A DNA stretch of 64,000 nt from Alloalcanivorax mobilis. GTDB taxonomy: Bacteria; Pseudomonadota; Gammaproteobacteria; Pseudomonadales; Alcanivoracaceae. A model generated the notes under the pieces. It ran no database searches. It had not been told where the DNA came from and saw only the letters and a program-made list of their open reading frames with translations. The stretch is from assembly GCF_002864685.1 (NCBI RefSeq), contig NZ_NMQZ01000018.1, positions 45,948 to 109,947 of the forward strand. Reading direction: 5' to 3'. Positions 1-14,169 of the stretch are shown here, in pieces (the stretch's first letter is position 1; every line of letters begins with the position of its first letter). The position numbers and the translations under genes were made by a program.

Positions 1-776
1 AGGCGATTCAAAGACCAGTCGTACAATTCGAAGCGGATTTTAAGATCGCCCTGGTCAAGAGCGCGGCGAGCCGCCTCGGGCAGCGCCAGGGCGTCAGCGT
101 AGCGGGCCAGAAACGCCGACAGGCTGCCGGCGGCGTCGACGAAATCCTCGTTGTACCACTCAAAAATCCGTGACACCCGCAGGGCCTGTTGCTCCGCATC
201 GAAATAATTGCGGCTGCGATCAGAAAGAAAACGCCGCGTGCTGTCGGTGAGCTGACTGTCCAGCCGTTCGCCCTGGTAGGCCTCCGGGCGCAGCGCCGGG
301 CAGCCCAGCGACGCGCAGTTGACCGCGAAGTGAATGCGCGGGTCCATCAGCGCCGGGTTGCCGCGGATCAGGTCGTGCTCCACTTCGTCCAGCGTGCGCT
401 CCTTGCCCAGCAGGGTGAAAAAGCGCTGGCTCCAGGGGCCGGAAAACACCGAGCCGATGTCGCGGATCGAGTCGGGCAGGGTGTCCTGATCGAGAATCAG
501 CTTCACGGTAAAAGCGTTGTAGGCGTTGATCAGGAACGCCAGTTGTTCGGCCTCGTCGAAGGCATTGAAGTGGGCCTGGTCCACCGCCGAGAGGCGCCCC
601 AGGTAGCCGTCGAGTTTTTCGCGGTCGGCGCGCAGGCCGGGATAATCCACCGTCGAAGCCACGCCGCCGCGCTGCCATTGCACGTGGGCTTTAAGCAATT
701 GGTTCCAGGCGCCGTGGTCGAACGCCTGGGCCACCGAACTGAGCAGTAATAGCGCGAATGTCAGTGTTTTTAACAT
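1..776 (-). CDS. DUF547 family exported protein (3' end outside window)
   Basis: The minus-strand frame opens with ATG at 776 and stays open to the window edge, giving 258 visible residues. The first ~18 residues (MLKTLTFALLLLSSVAQA) form a cleavable signal peptide, so the product is exported. The segment FAVNCASLGCPAL, about two thirds in, is the conserved core of DUF547 (PF04784), a cysteine-containing domain of unknown reaction often found as a single-domain periplasmic protein. LAFLINAYNAFTVKLIL before it is also typical. The gene shares its strand with the downstream-numbered reductase gene, 29 bp away, and could be co-transcribed with it. The C-terminus is not visible. The family call is firm; the function is unknown. 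Confidence 0.85.
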   Translation of the reverse strand, partial: MLKTLTFALLLLSSVAQAFDHGAWNQLLKAHVQWQRGGVASTVDYPGLRADREKLDGYLGRLSAVDQAHFNAFDEAEQLAFLINAYNAFTVKLILDQDTLPDSIRDIGSVFSGPWSQRFFTLLGKERTLDEVEHDLIRGNPALMDPRIHFAVNCASLGCPALRPEAYQGERLDSQLTDSTRRFLSDRSRNYFDAEQQALRVSRIFEWYNEDFVDAAGSLSAFLARYADALALPEAARRALDQGDLKIRFELYDWSLNR

Positions 777-805
777 AGCCGTCCTTTGTGGTGATGCTGG
801 CCGTT

Positions 806-2950
806 TCAGCGCTGCCAGGCGTGGAAACGCTCCACCCAGCGCAGCAGCGCTTCCGGTTTGTGCGCCTTCTTCCATTCCCCGGCGGCGTATTTGTTGGCCT
901 CCGCCAGGGTCGGGTAGATATGAATGGTGCCGAGAATTTTGTTCAACCCCAGACCATGCTTCATCGCCAACACGAATTCGGCGATCAGATCCGAGGCGGA
1001 TTCGCCGACAATAGTGACGCCCAGTATCTTATCCTTGCCCTTGGCGGTCAGCACCTTAACGAAGCCCCGGTCGCTGCCGTCGGCGATGGCCCGATCCAGG
1101 TCGTCGATGCCGTAGCGGGTGATTTCGACCTCAATGCCCTGCTCGCGGGCCTGTTCCTCGTTGAGGCCGACCCGCGCCACTTCAGGATCGGTAAAGGTGG
1201 CCCAGGGAATCACCCGGTAATCCACCTTGAAGCTCTTTAAGCGCCCGAACAGGGCGTTCACCGCGGCGTACCAGGCCTGGTGCGCCGCCACATGGGTGAA
1301 CTGGTAGGGGCCGGCCACATCGCCGCAGGCATAGATGTTGGGAAAGCGCGTCTGCAGCAGATCATTGACCGCCACGGTACCGTTTTTCCGCACCTCGATG
1401 CCCAGTGCTTCCAACCCCAGCCCATCGGTATTGGCGCGCCGCCCCACCGCCACCAGAACGGCGTCGAAGGGCAGCCGCAGGGTCTCGTCGTGGTGTTGCG
1501 CGTACAGCACCTTTTCGCCTTCTTCCACGGCGAATCGGGCGGCTTCGTGGTCGGTCAGCACGCGCACGCCGTCCCTTTCCAGCGCCTCGGTCACCAGCGC
1601 CGCCGCCTCCGGATCTTCGCGGGGCATCAGCCGGGGCAGCATTTCAACCTGGGTGACCTGACTGCCAAGCCGGGCGAAGCTTTGCGCCAGCTCGCAGCCA
1701 ATCGGGCCGCCGCCCAGCACGATCAGCCGCCGTGGCTGGCTTTGCAGTTGCCAGAGGTTCTCCGAGGTGAGGATGTCGATCTGCTCGATGCCCGGAATCG
1801 GCGGAACCAGTGGGCGCGCTCCCGAGGCGATCACGATATTGCGGGTGGTGAGGGTTTTCTCGCCCTCGGCGGTGTCCACCGTCACCTGCCACGGCGAGGT
1901 GATGCGCGCGCTGCCCTGGACGCAATCCACGCCCAGCTCGGTGTAACGTTGCACCGAATCATGGGGCTCGATCTTTTCGATCACCTTATGAATGCGTGCC
2001 ATGATCTCGGCGAAGCGAAAGGTCGGTGTGACCGAATCAAAGCCGTAGCGGCCGGCGCTGTGCTCCAGGTGCGCGATCTTGGCGCTTTTGATCAGTGCCT
2101 TGGAGGGCACGCAGCCGGTGTTCAGGCAATCGCCGCCCATCTTTTCCTTTTCGATCAGCGTTACTTTTGCTTTCACGGTGGCGGCGATGTAGGCGCTTAC
2201 CAAGCCGGCGGAGCCGGCGCCGATCACCACCAGATTGCGGTCAAAGTGTTTGGGCTTTTGATGGCCCTTGTAGACCTTGCGCCGCTGCAGCACGCCCATC
2301 ACCAGTTTGGCGACCCAGGGGAAAATGCCCAGCAACACGAAGGCGCCGATCAACCCCGGCGAGAGCAATCCGGAGAGGCTGTCCAGCTGCCCGATCTGGG
2401 TGCCCGCGTTCACGTACACGGCGGTGCCGGCGAGCATGCCGAGTTGGCTCACCCAATAAAAGGTGCGTGTTTTCAGGGGCGTGAGCCCCATCACCAGATT
2501 GATGACAAAAAACGGTACCACTGGAATCAGGCGCAGGCTGAACAGATAAAAAGCGCCGTCTTTTTCCACGCCCGCGTTGATTTTCTTCAGCCGCTCGGCG
2601 AAGCGCTGTTGCACCGCGTCGCGAAACACAAAGCGCGAGGCCAGGAAGGCGAGGGTGGCGCCAATGCTGGAGGCAAAGGAAATCAGCAGCAGAGCGACCC
2701 AGAAGCCGAACAAGGCGCCGCCGGCCAGGGTCATGATCGCGGCACCGGGCAGGCTCAAGGCGGTCACCAGCACGTACAGCGCGAAGAAGCCGCCCAGCAC
2801 CGCGGCCGGATGATCGGCGGTGAGCGCCTGGAAGGCGCCACGCTGTGCCTTGAGGTAATCCAGGCTGAGATAGTGGCCCAGATCGAACACAAAGAACGCG
2901 GCGATCAGTGCAACGATGACCGCCAACAGCAAAAACTTCCTGGCCTGCAT
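806..2950 (-). CDS. VTT/TVP38 membrane domain fused to a MerA-like FAD disulfide reductase
   Basis: About 714 residues. The ATG at 2950 is preferred to the one three codons upstream because only it has AAGGA at a proper 8-nt distance. Residues ~5-215 are hydrophobic with the TVP38/TMEM64 (SNARE-associated, DedA-like) pattern, including a GGALFG segment and FFVINLVMG. From ~235 onward comes a class I pyridine nucleotide-disulfide oxidoreductase: FAD-binding GAGSAGL, redox pair GGDCLNTGCVPSKAL, a second nucleotide motif GGGPIGCELA, ACGDVAG, and the dimerisation domain ending in HIYPTLAE. The redox pair matches mercuric reductase and dihydrolipoamide dehydrogenase, but no N-terminal HMA domain or mercury operon is present, so the substrate is unknown. 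This fusion occurs in several proteobacteria. Likely an inner-membrane-tethered thiol or quinone-type reductase (inference). Confidence 0.88.
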   Translation of the reverse strand: MQARKFLLLAVIVALIAAFFVFDLGHYLSLDYLKAQRGAFQALTADHPAAVLGGFFALYVLVTALSLPGAAIMTLAGGALFGFWVALLLISFASSIGATLAFLASRFVFRDAVQQRFAERLKKINAGVEKDGAFYLFSLRLIPVVPFFVINLVMGLTPLKTRTFYWVSQLGMLAGTAVYVNAGTQIGQLDSLSGLLSPGLIGAFVLLGIFPWVAKLVMGVLQRRKVYKGHQKPKHFDRNLVVIGAGSAGLVSAYIAATVKAKVTLIEKEKMGGDCLNTGCVPSKALIKSAKIAHLEHSAGRYGFDSVTPTFRFAEIMARIHKVIEKIEPHDSVQRYTELGVDCVQGSARITSPWQVTVDTAEGEKTLTTRNIVIASGARPLVPPIPGIEQIDILTSENLWQLQSQPRRLIVLGGGPIGCELAQSFARLGSQVTQVEMLPRLMPREDPEAAALVTEALERDGVRVLTDHEAARFAVEEGEKVLYAQHHDETLRLPFDAVLVAVGRRANTDGLGLEALGIEVRKNGTVAVNDLLQTRFPNIYACGDVAGPYQFTHVAAHQAWYAAVNALFGRLKSFKVDYRVIPWATFTDPEVARVGLNEEQAREQGIEVEITRYGIDDLDRAIADGSDRGFVKVLTAKGKDKILGVTIVGESASDLIAEFVLAMKHGLGLNKILGTIHIYPTLAEANKYAAGEWKKAHKPEALLRWVERFHAWQR

Positions 2951-3081
2951 TCCGCCCATCCTTATTCAGAGGTTCCGTAGGAGACAGCGCCAGCGCTGAC
3001 ACCACCCGTGGCAAGATACCAGTGCATGGATGCAGGGTAGCGTGCTTTGTTACATCGGCGCGTCAATGGCGCGCGGCCGGT

Positions 3082-5408
<2,327 letters not shown>

Positions 5409-5409
<1 letters not shown>

Positions 5410-6278
5410 CAGGATGCTCCGTGATCGCGGCACGGCGCCGGGCTGTACAGCCGCGGCCCGCCATGACGGGGTTGGTGAATCAGGTTCAGGCCGCAGCGGC
5501 GCGCGTGGCGCACGCTCAGCGACGACGGCGACGACAGGCTGACCAGGGTGCCGGCGCCCGCTCTCACGGTTTTGTGGATCAGCTCCAGGCCGCAGCGGCT
5601 GGTGATCGCCAGAAAGCCGTCGGCCGGGTCCAGGCCGGCGCGCAGGCAGGCGCCGATCAGTTTATCCAGGGCATTATGGCGGCCGATGTCCTCGCGGCAC
5701 AGGCGGGTCTCGCCACGGCCATCCACATAGAGGGCGGCGTGCATGGCGCCGCTGTGGCGGGCCAGGGTCTGAGTGGCCGCGAAGCGCTCGCGCAGCCCGC
5801 CCAGATCGGCGCCGGGCGGCAACCGCGCCGGCGCGCGCCGTGGCAGCGCTGGCAGCGCCTGGTCCAGGGCTTCCACCCCGCACAGGCCGCAGCCGCCGCT
5901 GCCGGCCTGCCCCCGGCGCTGCTGTTTGAACGCGGCGAACGCACGGCTGCTCAGGGTCACCTCCGCGCGCACCGCTTCTTCGCCGATTTCCAGCTCAATG
6001 TCGTGGATCGCGCCGGCATTGTCGATCAGCCCGCTGGTCAGCGTGAAGCCGGTAATGAAGTCTTCCAGGTGCTCGGGGGTGGCCATCATCACCGCGTGGT
6101 TGAGGCCGTTATAGCTGATCGCCACCGCCGTCTCGGCGGCCATGGCGTGTTCGCCGATCACCGGGTCGCGGGCCGGGTCGGAGCCGTATTCCAGATAGTC
6201 GTAGCACGGCGTCGGGTCCGCCTGCGGCTGCTGGCTGTCGTGCTGCCCGGCGGTAAACCGGGACGGGGACGCCATCAT
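5409..6278 (-). CDS. fdhD: formate dehydrogenase accessory sulfurtransferase FdhD
   Basis: 289 residues from the ATG at 6278, chosen because CGAGG lies just upstream; an in-frame extension to 6353 is possible but has no such signal. FdhD transfers sulfur from IscS to the bis-MGD cofactor of formate dehydrogenases. The conserved sulfur-carrying pair is visible as GCGLCGVEALDQ, and the later DIGRHNALDKLIG and SRCGLELIHKTVRAG blocks are family hallmarks. Its stop codon overlaps the start of the molybdopterin oxidoreductase gene, so the two form a unit and FdhD probably matures that enzyme. The C-terminal ~25 residues (NLIHQPRHGGPRLYSPAPC) are ordinary for the family. Confidence 0.93.
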
Positions 6279-6390
6279 CGATACCTCGCGAAGGGGTGGG
6301 CGCGAAAGGGCAATCAGGCCTTCAGAATAGGACGATTGTGGTATCAGGTCCAAGGTTGGTGGGGGCGACCAAAGTCTTGGGGGAGGATTG

Positions 6391-6413
6391 AGTTTTCAGT
6401 GTTCAGTTTTCAG
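6391..6413. repeat. word-repeat tract (TTCAG words)
   Basis: A 23-bp tract built from the word TTTTCAG/GTTCAG three times over. It overlaps the stop codon (6410-6412) of the minus-strand anti-sigma gene. It is one of several short tracts in this window that repeat a 6-9-bp word with variations right after a stop codon (see 12375, 16818, 47355, 60341, 61206). Role unknown. Confidence 0.55.
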
Positions 6414-6649
6414 GGGGGCGACTGGTCAGGGTCGAGGCGCTGTAGAACGCTGTGGGTTTGGGCGTCGTCCGCTGGGGGTGGGGCGCGGCGGTTCAGGTGG
6501 GCGGTGAGTGCGCGCAACTGGCGCAGGTAGCGGCGGCAGTGGCGGCAGATCATCAGGTGGGCGCGCAAGGCAAAGCGCTGCCCGGGGCGCAGCTCGGCGC
6601 CGTCGATCAGCCGGTCGGCGTTGTCGACCAGGTGCTTGCAGCTCAGCAT
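6410..6649 (-). CDS. zinc-finger (ZAS/zf-HC2) anti-sigma factor
   Basis: 79 residues. An early Cys (MLSCKHL) and the HLMICRHC segment (H-x3-C-x2-C) make the zinc-binding anti-sigma (ZAS) signature, so it should bind and hold back the sigma factor encoded immediately upstream. Its start overlaps the sigma gene stop by 7 bp, the usual coupling for such pairs. The protein is short and has no transmembrane segment, so unlike many anti-sigma factors it would act in the cytoplasm and may sense redox through its cysteines, as RsrA and ChrR do (inference). The last ~25 residues are Arg/Pro-rich and probably disordered. Confidence 0.8.
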   Translation of the reverse strand: MLSCKHLVDNADRLIDGAELRPGQRFALRAHLMICRHCRRYLRQLRALTAHLNRRAPPPADDAQTHSVLQRLDPDQSPP

Positions 6650-7260
6650 TCGCCGGTCTCCTGAAAGTGGTCCACCAGTTGAAAAATGCGCGCACGGGCC
6701 CGGTGCAGCAGTACGCGCACATTGGATGCACTGACGTCCAGACTGTTACAGATGGCGTCGAAATCCATGCCTTGAATGTCGCGCAGCTGCAGCACCAGGC
6801 GCTGGTTGTCGGGCATCGCCGCCAGGTTCTTCTCCAGGCAGTGCTGCAGTTCGTCGCGGGTGAGCAGGGCGTCCGGGCCGGCCATCTCCCAGTTCAGCGG
6901 CGGCTGCCGCCAATGGCCGAAGCGGTTGAAACGGTGCGCCAGGGCGTCGTCGCCCTCGCTCTCCTGAGGGTCGAACAGCACTTCCCGGCCGGACCGGCGC
7001 AACTGCATGCGAGCCTGGTTGATGACGATGCGGGTGAGCCAGGTGAGCAGAGCGCTGCGGCCCTCGAATCGGGGCAGGGCACGGTGCGCGGCAATCCAGG
7101 CCTCCTGCACCGCCTCTTCCGCGTCCGCCGGATTCACCAGAGTACGGGCGACGGCCAGCAGGCGGTTGTGATGGGCCCGCACCAGCCGCGCGAACGCACC
7201 CCGATCGCCCGCGCGCAGGCGCTCGATGAAGTCGCTGCTCTCCAGATCCGGCTCGGTCAT
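6643..7260 (-). CDS. ECF RNA polymerase sigma factor (RpoE-like)
   Basis: 205 residues. Region 2 is seen as GDRGAFARLVRAHHNRLLAVARTLV followed by DAEEAVQEAWIAAHRALPRFEG and LLTWLTRIVINQA (regions 2.2-2.4). Region 4 is MPDNQRLVLQLRDIQGMDFDAIC followed by SASNVRVLLHRARARI, the helix-turn-helix that reads the -35 element. The spacer between the two regions holds ~45 residues with two Trp. It is paired with the overlapping zinc anti-sigma gene. The regulon is not evident; the neighbouring fdhD/oxidoreductase genes are candidates only by position. Confidence 0.92.
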   Translation of the reverse strand: MTEPDLESSDFIERLRAGDRGAFARLVRAHHNRLLAVARTLVNPADAEEAVQEAWIAAHRALPRFEGRSALLTWLTRIVINQARMQLRRSGREVLFDPQESEGDDALAHRFNRFGHWRQPPLNWEMAGPDALLTRDELQHCLEKNLAAMPDNQRLVLQLRDIQGMDFDAICNSLDVSASNVRVLLHRARARIFQLVDHFQETGEC

Positions 7261-7277
7261 GATCCCTCGCGGGTTGG

Positions 7278-7388
7278 CGGCCCCCTCTCCCTGTCCCTCT
7301 CCCGCCAGGGGAGAGGGGACCTGTCTGAAACGCCTGCTTTAAAGCCCCTCTCCCCTCGCGGGAGAGGGGTTGGGGAGAGGGGGGGGCC
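7278..7388. repeat. REP-like palindromic element (CCCTCTCCC family)
   Basis: A ~110-bp stretch between ettA and the ECF sigma gene made of inverted runs of CCCCTCTCCC and GGGAGAGGGG: two tight hairpins (centred near 7310 and 7360) nested in a longer inverted repeat whose ends read GGCCCCCTCTCC and GGAGAGGGGGGGCC. This is the look of the widespread REP-type elements that sit between genes. It lies 3' of ettA and upstream of the sigma gene start, so it may stabilise or terminate the ettA transcript. Confidence 0.7.
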
Positions 7389-7400
7389 GGGCTGAAGGTT

Positions 7401-9068
<1,668 letters not shown>

Positions 9069-9278
9069 AAAAAGCGTTTGCCTGAATGCAATGGAGGCCC
9101 CGGGAACCGGGGCGGGCGAGGTTTCCTAAACTAACCGAAGCCGGGGCGCGATGAAAGTCCAGGGCCATTGAACGGGGCCCGCCAGGCTCAAGATCCCCTG
9201 GCCCTGGCCGATAACCTCGCCGAATCCTTTTAGGGGCGTCTTTGCCCCTTCCTATGCGTCGACCGGGAGTGGCTGAGA

Positions 9279-10931
9279 GTGCGGAATGTGTTGCGGAAAC
9301 TGAATCGAATCAATGTGAAGTACGCGATTGCCTTTATCGGCGTGGCGTTGTCTCTGGGGCTGGTGGTGGTGGCCAACGTGGTGTTGGTCAATACCGTGCA
9401 GCAACGCATGGACGACTTCAGTGACACCTTTAATCAGGCCACCCGGGTGATCCTTAACGGCGACCGTGACCTCTATCAGGCGCGCCTGGCGGAAACCGAC
9501 TACCTGCGAGGCGTGCCCGGCATGCCCGAGGCGGAAGCGTCCCTGGCGGACTATAAAGAGAACGCCGGACAGGCCCGTGAGCGCCTGGAGCGCTTCGCCG
9601 ACCTGATGAAAGGCTACCCCGACGTGCTGGCGCCGCTGGCGGAATTCCCGGCCCTGTTCGCCGCCTGGCAGGAAGCCTCGCAGCGCACCTTCAGCCTCTA
9701 CGACGCGGTGCAGGTCACCGAGGCGATGGATCAGATCGGTGGTGAATCCAACGACACCTTTCTGGCCCTGCGCCAGGTCTACGAGGAGGCCGGCAATGCC
9801 CTGGAAGTGGCCGCCGATGAGCTGCAGGCCAGCACCGCCGCCCAGGTGCGCGCCCAGCGCATCGCGGTGACCGCGTTCGCCGCCATTGTTGGCCTGATCG
9901 CCGTGGCCATTGCCTTGATCGGCCCGCACCTGATGTCCAAGGCGATCCGCCAGATCACCCGGCGTATCCGCGAAATCACCGACGGCGACGGCGACCTGAC
10001 CGCCCGCATCGACAGCCCGCGCAACGACGAAATCGGCGATCTCGCCCGGCAGTTCAACGGCTTTATCAGCCGCATCGACGACACCCTGCAGCAGGTCAAG
10101 AGCAGCACCGTGACGGTCAGCACCGCCTCCGGCGAGATTGCCCGCAGCAGCCAGGATCTGGCCTCGCGCACCGAGCAGACCGCCGCTAATCTGCAAGAGA
10201 CCTCCGCGTCCATGGAGCAGATCACCACCACCGTGGGCCACACCTCCGACGCCACCCGCGAAGCCAACGAGCTGGCGCTTTCCACCGTGGAGGTGGCGCG
10301 CCGTGGCCACGCCGCCATGCGCGACGTGGAAAGCACCATGGCGCGCATCAGCGCCTCCTCGGCGCAGATCAAGGAGATCATCACGCTGATCGATGGCATC
10401 GCTTTCCAGACCAATATTCTGGCGCTGAACGCCTCGGTGGAAGCGGCCCGTGCCGGCGAGCATGGCCGGGGTTTCGCGGTGGTGGCCCAGGAAGTGCGCA
10501 CCCTGGCCGGGCGCTCCGCGGACGCCTCCCGGGACATCCGCGAGCTGGTCGACAACTCGGTGGCGAGCAGCGAATCCGGCGCCACCCTGGTCACCAGCAC
10601 CGGCCGCACCATGGAGGAAATCGTCAGCGGCATTGAGCGGGTTACCAAGGTGATTGGTGAAATCAGTGCCGGTGCCCGCGAGCAGAGCACTGGCATCGGC
10701 CAGGTCAATACGGCGGTCGCGGAGCTCGATCAAATGACCCAGGACAACGCCACCGTGGTGGAGCAAACCAACCGCGCCGCCGAAGACATGCGCCTGCAGG
10801 CCGAGCGCCTCAGCGCCCTGGTGGCCGGCTTCCGGCTCAGCGGCGAACAGGCCGGCGAGCCGGCCGAAGGGTTGCGGCTGGTGGCGTCCCGGGAAGAGCC
10901 GGTGTTCGCCGATCACCGGATCAGCGCCTGA
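9279..10931 (+). CDS. methyl-accepting chemotaxis protein
   Basis: 550 residues using a GTG start at 9279. Topology: a first membrane helix at ~15-38, a periplasmic sensor of ~150 residues that looks all-helical, a second helix at ~190-212 ([20 protein letters not shown]), a HAMP domain with [18 protein letters not shown], and the cytoplasmic signalling hairpin. The hairpin tip [23 protein letters not shown] plus [19 protein letters not shown] is the CheA/CheW contact site. There is no C-terminal NWETF-like tether, so methylation would rely on other receptors. No che genes are nearby. The ligand is unknown. Confidence 0.93.
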   Translation: MRNVLRKLNRINVKYAIAFIGVALSLGLVVVANVVLVNTVQQRMDDFSDTFNQATRVILNGDRDLYQARLAETDYLRGVPGMPEAEASLADYKENAGQARERLERFADLMKGYPDVLAPLAEFPALFAAWQEASQRTFSLYDAVQVTEAMDQIGGESNDTFLALRQVYEEAGNALEVAADELQASTAAQVRAQRIAVTAFAAIVGLIAVAIALIGPHLMSKAIRQITRRIREITDGDGDLTARIDSPRNDEIGDLARQFNGFISRIDDTLQQVKSSTVTVSTASGEIARSSQDLASRTEQTAANLQETSASMEQITTTVGHTSDATREANELALSTVEVARRGHAAMRDVESTMARISASSAQIKEIITLIDGIAFQTNILALNASVEAARAGEHGRGFAVVAQEVRTLAGRSADASRDIRELVDNSVASSESGATLVTSTGRTMEEIVSGIERVTKVIGEISAGAREQSTGIGQVNTAVAELDQMTQDNATVVEQTNRAAEDMRLQAERLSALVAGFRLSGEQAGEPAEGLRLVASREEPVFADHRISA

Positions 10932-11108
10932 ACGACGCCCGGCCCGCGCGCCCATCCGATGAGCCGCGTTCACCGGATTGATGAACCGGCTTCATGTGCC
11001 AAAGCGCCTGCTTTTGGGTAGAATACGCGGCCTCAGACGCCGCCGGTGGCGCCCGCTTCGGGCCGCCGGCGGCCGGGCCTTATTCAATCCCCAACGCACA
11101 GGTAGCCC

Positions 11109-12365
11109 ATGTTCCCGAAAAGCATGTCCATCGCCGAGTTCGACCCGGAAATCCAGGCCGCCATCGACGCCGAGCGCGAGCGCCAGGAACAGCACATCGA
11201 GCTGATCGCCTCCGAGAACTACGCCTCGCCCCGGGCGATGGAAGCGCAGGGCTCCGTGCTCACCAACAAATACGCCGAGGGCTACCCGGGCAAGCGCTAC
11301 TACGGCGGTTGCGAAAACGTCGATGTGGTCGAACAACTGGCCATTGACCGCGCCTGCAAACTGTTCGGCGCCGACTGGGCCAACGTGCAGCCGCACGCTG
11401 GCTCGCAAGCCAACGCGGCGGTCTACATGGCGGTGCTCAAGCCCGGCGACACCGTGCTGGGCATGAGCCTGGACGCCGGCGGCCACCTCACCCACGGCGC
11501 CAAGCCGAACTTCTCTGGCAAGATGTACAACGCCATTCAATACGGCCTGGACAACGCCACCGGCCTGATCGACTACGACCAGGTGGACAAGCTGGCCCGT
11601 GAGCACAAACCGAAAATGATCGTCGCCGGCTTCTCCGCCTACTCCCAAGTAGTGGATTGGCAGCGCTTTCGCGACATCGCCGACGAAGTGGGCGCCGTTT
11701 TGCTGGTGGACATGGCCCACGTGGCCGGCCTGGTCGCCGCGGGTGTTTACCCCAGCCCGGTGGGCATCGCCGACATCACCACCACCACCACCCACAAAAC
11801 CCTGGGCGGCCCGCGCGGCGGCCTGATCATGGGTAAGGCCAACGAAGACCTGCAGAAGAAGATCAACTCCGCCGTGTTCCCCGGTGGCCAGGGCGGCCCG
11901 CTTGAGCACGTCATCGCCGCCAAGGCGATCTGCTTCAAGGAAGCCATGGAGCCGGAGTTCAAGACCTACCAGCAGCAGGTGGTGAAAAACGCCCAGGCGA
12001 TGGCCAAGGTGTTTATCGACCGGGGTTTTGACGTGGTTTCCAACGGCACCGAGAACCACCTGTTCCTGCTTAGTCTGATCAAGCAGGACATCACCGGCAA
12101 AGACGCCGACGCCGCCCTGGGCCGCGCCCACATCACCGTCAACAAAAACGCCGTGCCCAACGACCCGCGCTCGCCCTTCGTCACCTCCGGCCTGCGCATC
12201 GGCTCCCCGGCCATCACCCGCCGTGGCTTCAATGAAGCCGACGCCACCGCCCTCGCCGGCTGGATTTGCGACATCCTCGACAACATGGGCGACGAATCGG
12301 TGATCGATGCAGTGCGTGGCAAGGTCGGTGAGATCTGTAAGCGGCTGCCGGTTTACGAGCGCTAA
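11109..12365 (+). CDS. glyA: serine hydroxymethyltransferase
   Basis: 418 residues, full length. PLP enzyme that interconverts serine + THF with glycine + 5,10-methylene-THF. Visible hallmarks are [38 protein letters not shown] near the N-terminus, [12 protein letters not shown], and the PLP lysine in [15 protein letters not shown]. In gammaproteobacteria glyA commonly precedes nrdR-ribD, as here. An in-frame ATG five codons in could also serve as start, but the first one follows an AGGTAG-like site. Confidence 0.98.
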   Translation: MFPKSMSIAEFDPEIQAAIDAERERQEQHIELIASENYASPRAMEAQGSVLTNKYAEGYPGKRYYGGCENVDVVEQLAIDRACKLFGADWANVQPHAGSQANAAVYMAVLKPGDTVLGMSLDAGGHLTHGAKPNFSGKMYNAIQYGLDNATGLIDYDQVDKLAREHKPKMIVAGFSAYSQVVDWQRFRDIADEVGAVLLVDMAHVAGLVAAGVYPSPVGIADITTTTTHKTLGGPRGGLIMGKANEDLQKKINSAVFPGGQGGPLEHVIAAKAICFKEAMEPEFKTYQQQVVKNAQAMAKVFIDRGFDVVSNGTENHLFLLSLIKQDITGKDADAALGRAHITVNKNAVPNDPRSPFVTSGLRIGSPAITRRGFNEADATALAGWICDILDNMGDESVIDAVRGKVGEICKRLPVYER

Positions 12366-12374
12366 GAAGACGCG

Positions 12375-12526
12375 GTTAAAAGTTGAAAGTTAAAAGTTGA
12401 AGGCGCGCGCGGGCCTCGTCATGATATTTGACGCTGCTCGCCGCGCCTTTTCCTTAAGCGCGGCCTGAAGCGCCCAAAAGAGAGTGACCTCGCCCGCGTT
12501 TCAACTTTTAACTTTTCACTTTCAAC
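12375..12526. repeat. imperfect inverted repeat with AAGTTGAA-type arms between glyA and nrdR
   Basis: The left arm 12375-12402 repeats the word TTAAAAGTTGAA twice; the right arm 12499-12526 is its inverse (TTTCAACTTTTAAC then TTTCAAC). Just inside the arms, CGCGCGGGCCTCGTC on the left is matched inversely by GACCTCGCCCGCG on the right. The ~150-bp unit could fold into one long hairpin in the glyA-nrdR spacer. It starts 10 bp after the glyA stop. It might end the glyA transcript or be a non-autonomous repeat; neither is shown. Confidence 0.65.
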
Positions 12527-12551
12527 GTGTTTGTTCTGGCCGGAGGCCGCC

Positions 12552-13037
12552 ATGTATTGTCCGTTCTGCGGTGCCCAAGACACCAAAGTCATCGATTCCC
12601 GGCTGGTCGCGGATGGCGGCCAGGTGCGGCGGCGGCGTGAGTGTTTGAGCTGCAACGAGCGGTTCACGACTTTCGAGACCGCCGAGCTGGTGATGCCCCG
12701 GTTGATCAAATCCGATGGCACCCGCGAGCCGTTCGATGAGAACAAATTGCGCGCCGGCATGATGCGCGCGCTGGAAAAGCGGCCGGTCAGCCTGGAAGAT
12801 CTGGAAGCGGCGATCAGCCGTATTTGTCACCAATTGCGCGCCACCGGCGAGCGGGAAGTGCCGGCTCGGGAACTGGGCGAGCGGGTCATGGAAGCCCTGC
12901 AGCAGCTCGACGATGTGGCCTATGTGCGCTTCGCCTCGGTGTATCGCAGCTTTCAGGACATCTCCGAATTCGCCGCCGAAGTGGACCGCCTGCGCAAGGC
13001 GGGCGGAAAGAAAGGCGGCGGCAAGGGCGACGCATGA
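12552..13037 (+). CDS. nrdR: transcriptional regulator NrdR
   Basis: 161 residues from the ATG at 12552; the product must start MYCPFCG because the first zinc-ribbon cysteines sit at residues 3 and 6. The second pair is in [16 protein letters not shown]. An ATP-cone domain follows ([32 protein letters not shown]). NrdR represses ribonucleotide reductase operons in response to (d)ATP. Its stop overlaps the ribD start (ATGA), so the two genes are translationally coupled. The C-terminus has a Lys/Gly tail ([13 protein letters not shown]). Confidence 0.97.
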   Translation: MYCPFCGAQDTKVIDSRLVADGGQVRRRRECLSCNERFTTFETAELVMPRLIKSDGTREPFDENKLRAGMMRALEKRPVSLEDLEAAISRICHQLRATGEREVPARELGERVMEALQQLDDVAYVRFASVYRSFQDISEFAAEVDRLRKAGGKKGGGKGDA

Positions 13038-14146
13038 GTGGCGCCTTCGATCAGCACTGCATGATTCGCGCCGTGCAACTGGCCCGGCGCGGCCTGTACA
13101 CCACCGATCCCAATCCCCGTGTTGGCTGCGTGATCGCCAAGCACGGCCAGATCATCGCCGAGGGCTTCCATGCCCGCGCCGGTGAACCCCACGCCGAACG
13201 CCACGCGCTGGCCGCCGCCGGCGAGCAGGCGCGCGGCGCCACCGCCTACGTGACCCTGGAGCCCTGCTCGCACACCGGCCGCACCGGCCCCTGCGCCGCC
13301 GCGTTGATTCAGGCTGGGGTGGCGCGAGTGGTCGCCGCCATGGAAGACCCCAACCCACAAGTGGCCGGCAACGGCTTTCGCGCATTGCGCGAAGCGGGTA
13401 TCGCCGTGGAGATCGGCTTGCAGGAAAACGACGCCCGCGCGTTGAACCCGGGCTTTATCCGCCGCATGCGCGGCGAGCGGCCCTACATTCGCATCAAGGC
13501 CGCCGCCAGCCTGGACGGGCGCACCGCCATGGCCAGTGGCGAATCGCAATGGATCACCGGCCCCGCCGCCCGCGAAGACGTGCAGCGTCTGCGCGCGCGC
13601 AGCTCGGCAATCATCACTGGCATTGGCACGGTGCTGGCGGACCGCCCCTCCTACACGGTGCGCCCAGCACAATGGACGCTCGCCGATTACGGCAGCGACA
13701 CGGTGCGCCAGCCGCTGCGCGTGATTCTGGATCGGCGTTTGCGCACCCCGGCGGATGCGCCGGTGGTCACCGCCGAGGGGCGGTGTCTGATCGTCGGTGG
13801 CCAGGCACACCCGGGGCGCGAGAGCGCCCTGCAAGCCGCCGGTGCCGAGGTGATGCACCGGCCGGCTTCCGAGTCGGGGGGCGCCCTTCAGGCCCTGCTC
13901 GCCGAGCTGGCGCGCCGTGAGTGCAACGAAATTCTGGTGGAATGCGGCGCCACCCTGGCCGGTGCTTTCGTGCGCGAAGGCCTGTTCGATGAGTTGATTG
14001 TCTATCTGGCGCCGACCCTGCTCGGCAGCGACGCCCGTGGCCTGTTCGCCCTGCCGTTCGCGCGCATGGTGGAGCGGGTCCCGCTGCAATGGCGCGACGT
14101 TCGGCGGGTCGGCGACGATCTGGGTGTGACGCTGATCCCCGCCTGA
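13034..14146 (+). CDS. ribD: bifunctional riboflavin deaminase/reductase RibD
   Basis: 370 residues from the ATG overlapping the nrdR stop. The N-terminal deaminase domain shows the zinc/catalytic motif HAERHAL and [11 protein letters not shown]; the C-terminal reductase begins near [27 protein letters not shown] and contains [11 protein letters not shown] and the ending [12 protein letters not shown]. It performs the second and third steps of riboflavin synthesis. Here it is the last gene before a break: the expected next gene, ribC, lies 46 kb further on at 60543. A convergent diguanylate cyclase gene starts its 3' end only 24 bp away. Confidence 0.97.
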   Translation: MSGAFDQHCMIRAVQLARRGLYTTDPNPRVGCVIAKHGQIIAEGFHARAGEPHAERHALAAAGEQARGATAYVTLEPCSHTGRTGPCAAALIQAGVARVVAAMEDPNPQVAGNGFRALREAGIAVEIGLQENDARALNPGFIRRMRGERPYIRIKAAASLDGRTAMASGESQWITGPAAREDVQRLRARSSAIITGIGTVLADRPSYTVRPAQWTLADYGSDTVRQPLRVILDRRLRTPADAPVVTAEGRCLIVGGQAHPGRESALQAAGAEVMHRPASESGGALQALLAELARRECNEILVECGATLAGAFVREGLFDELIVYLAPTLLGSDARGLFALPFARMVERVPLQWRDVRRVGDDLGVTLIPA

Positions 14147-14169
14147 TATTCCGAATGCCCTTTCCGCTT

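Noticed and set aside
1280..2980. A 566-codon plus-strand open frame opposite the membrane reductase gene
   Set aside because: Gln/His/Gly-rich antisense shadow with no recognisable domain; the minus-strand frame has clear FAD and redox motifs.
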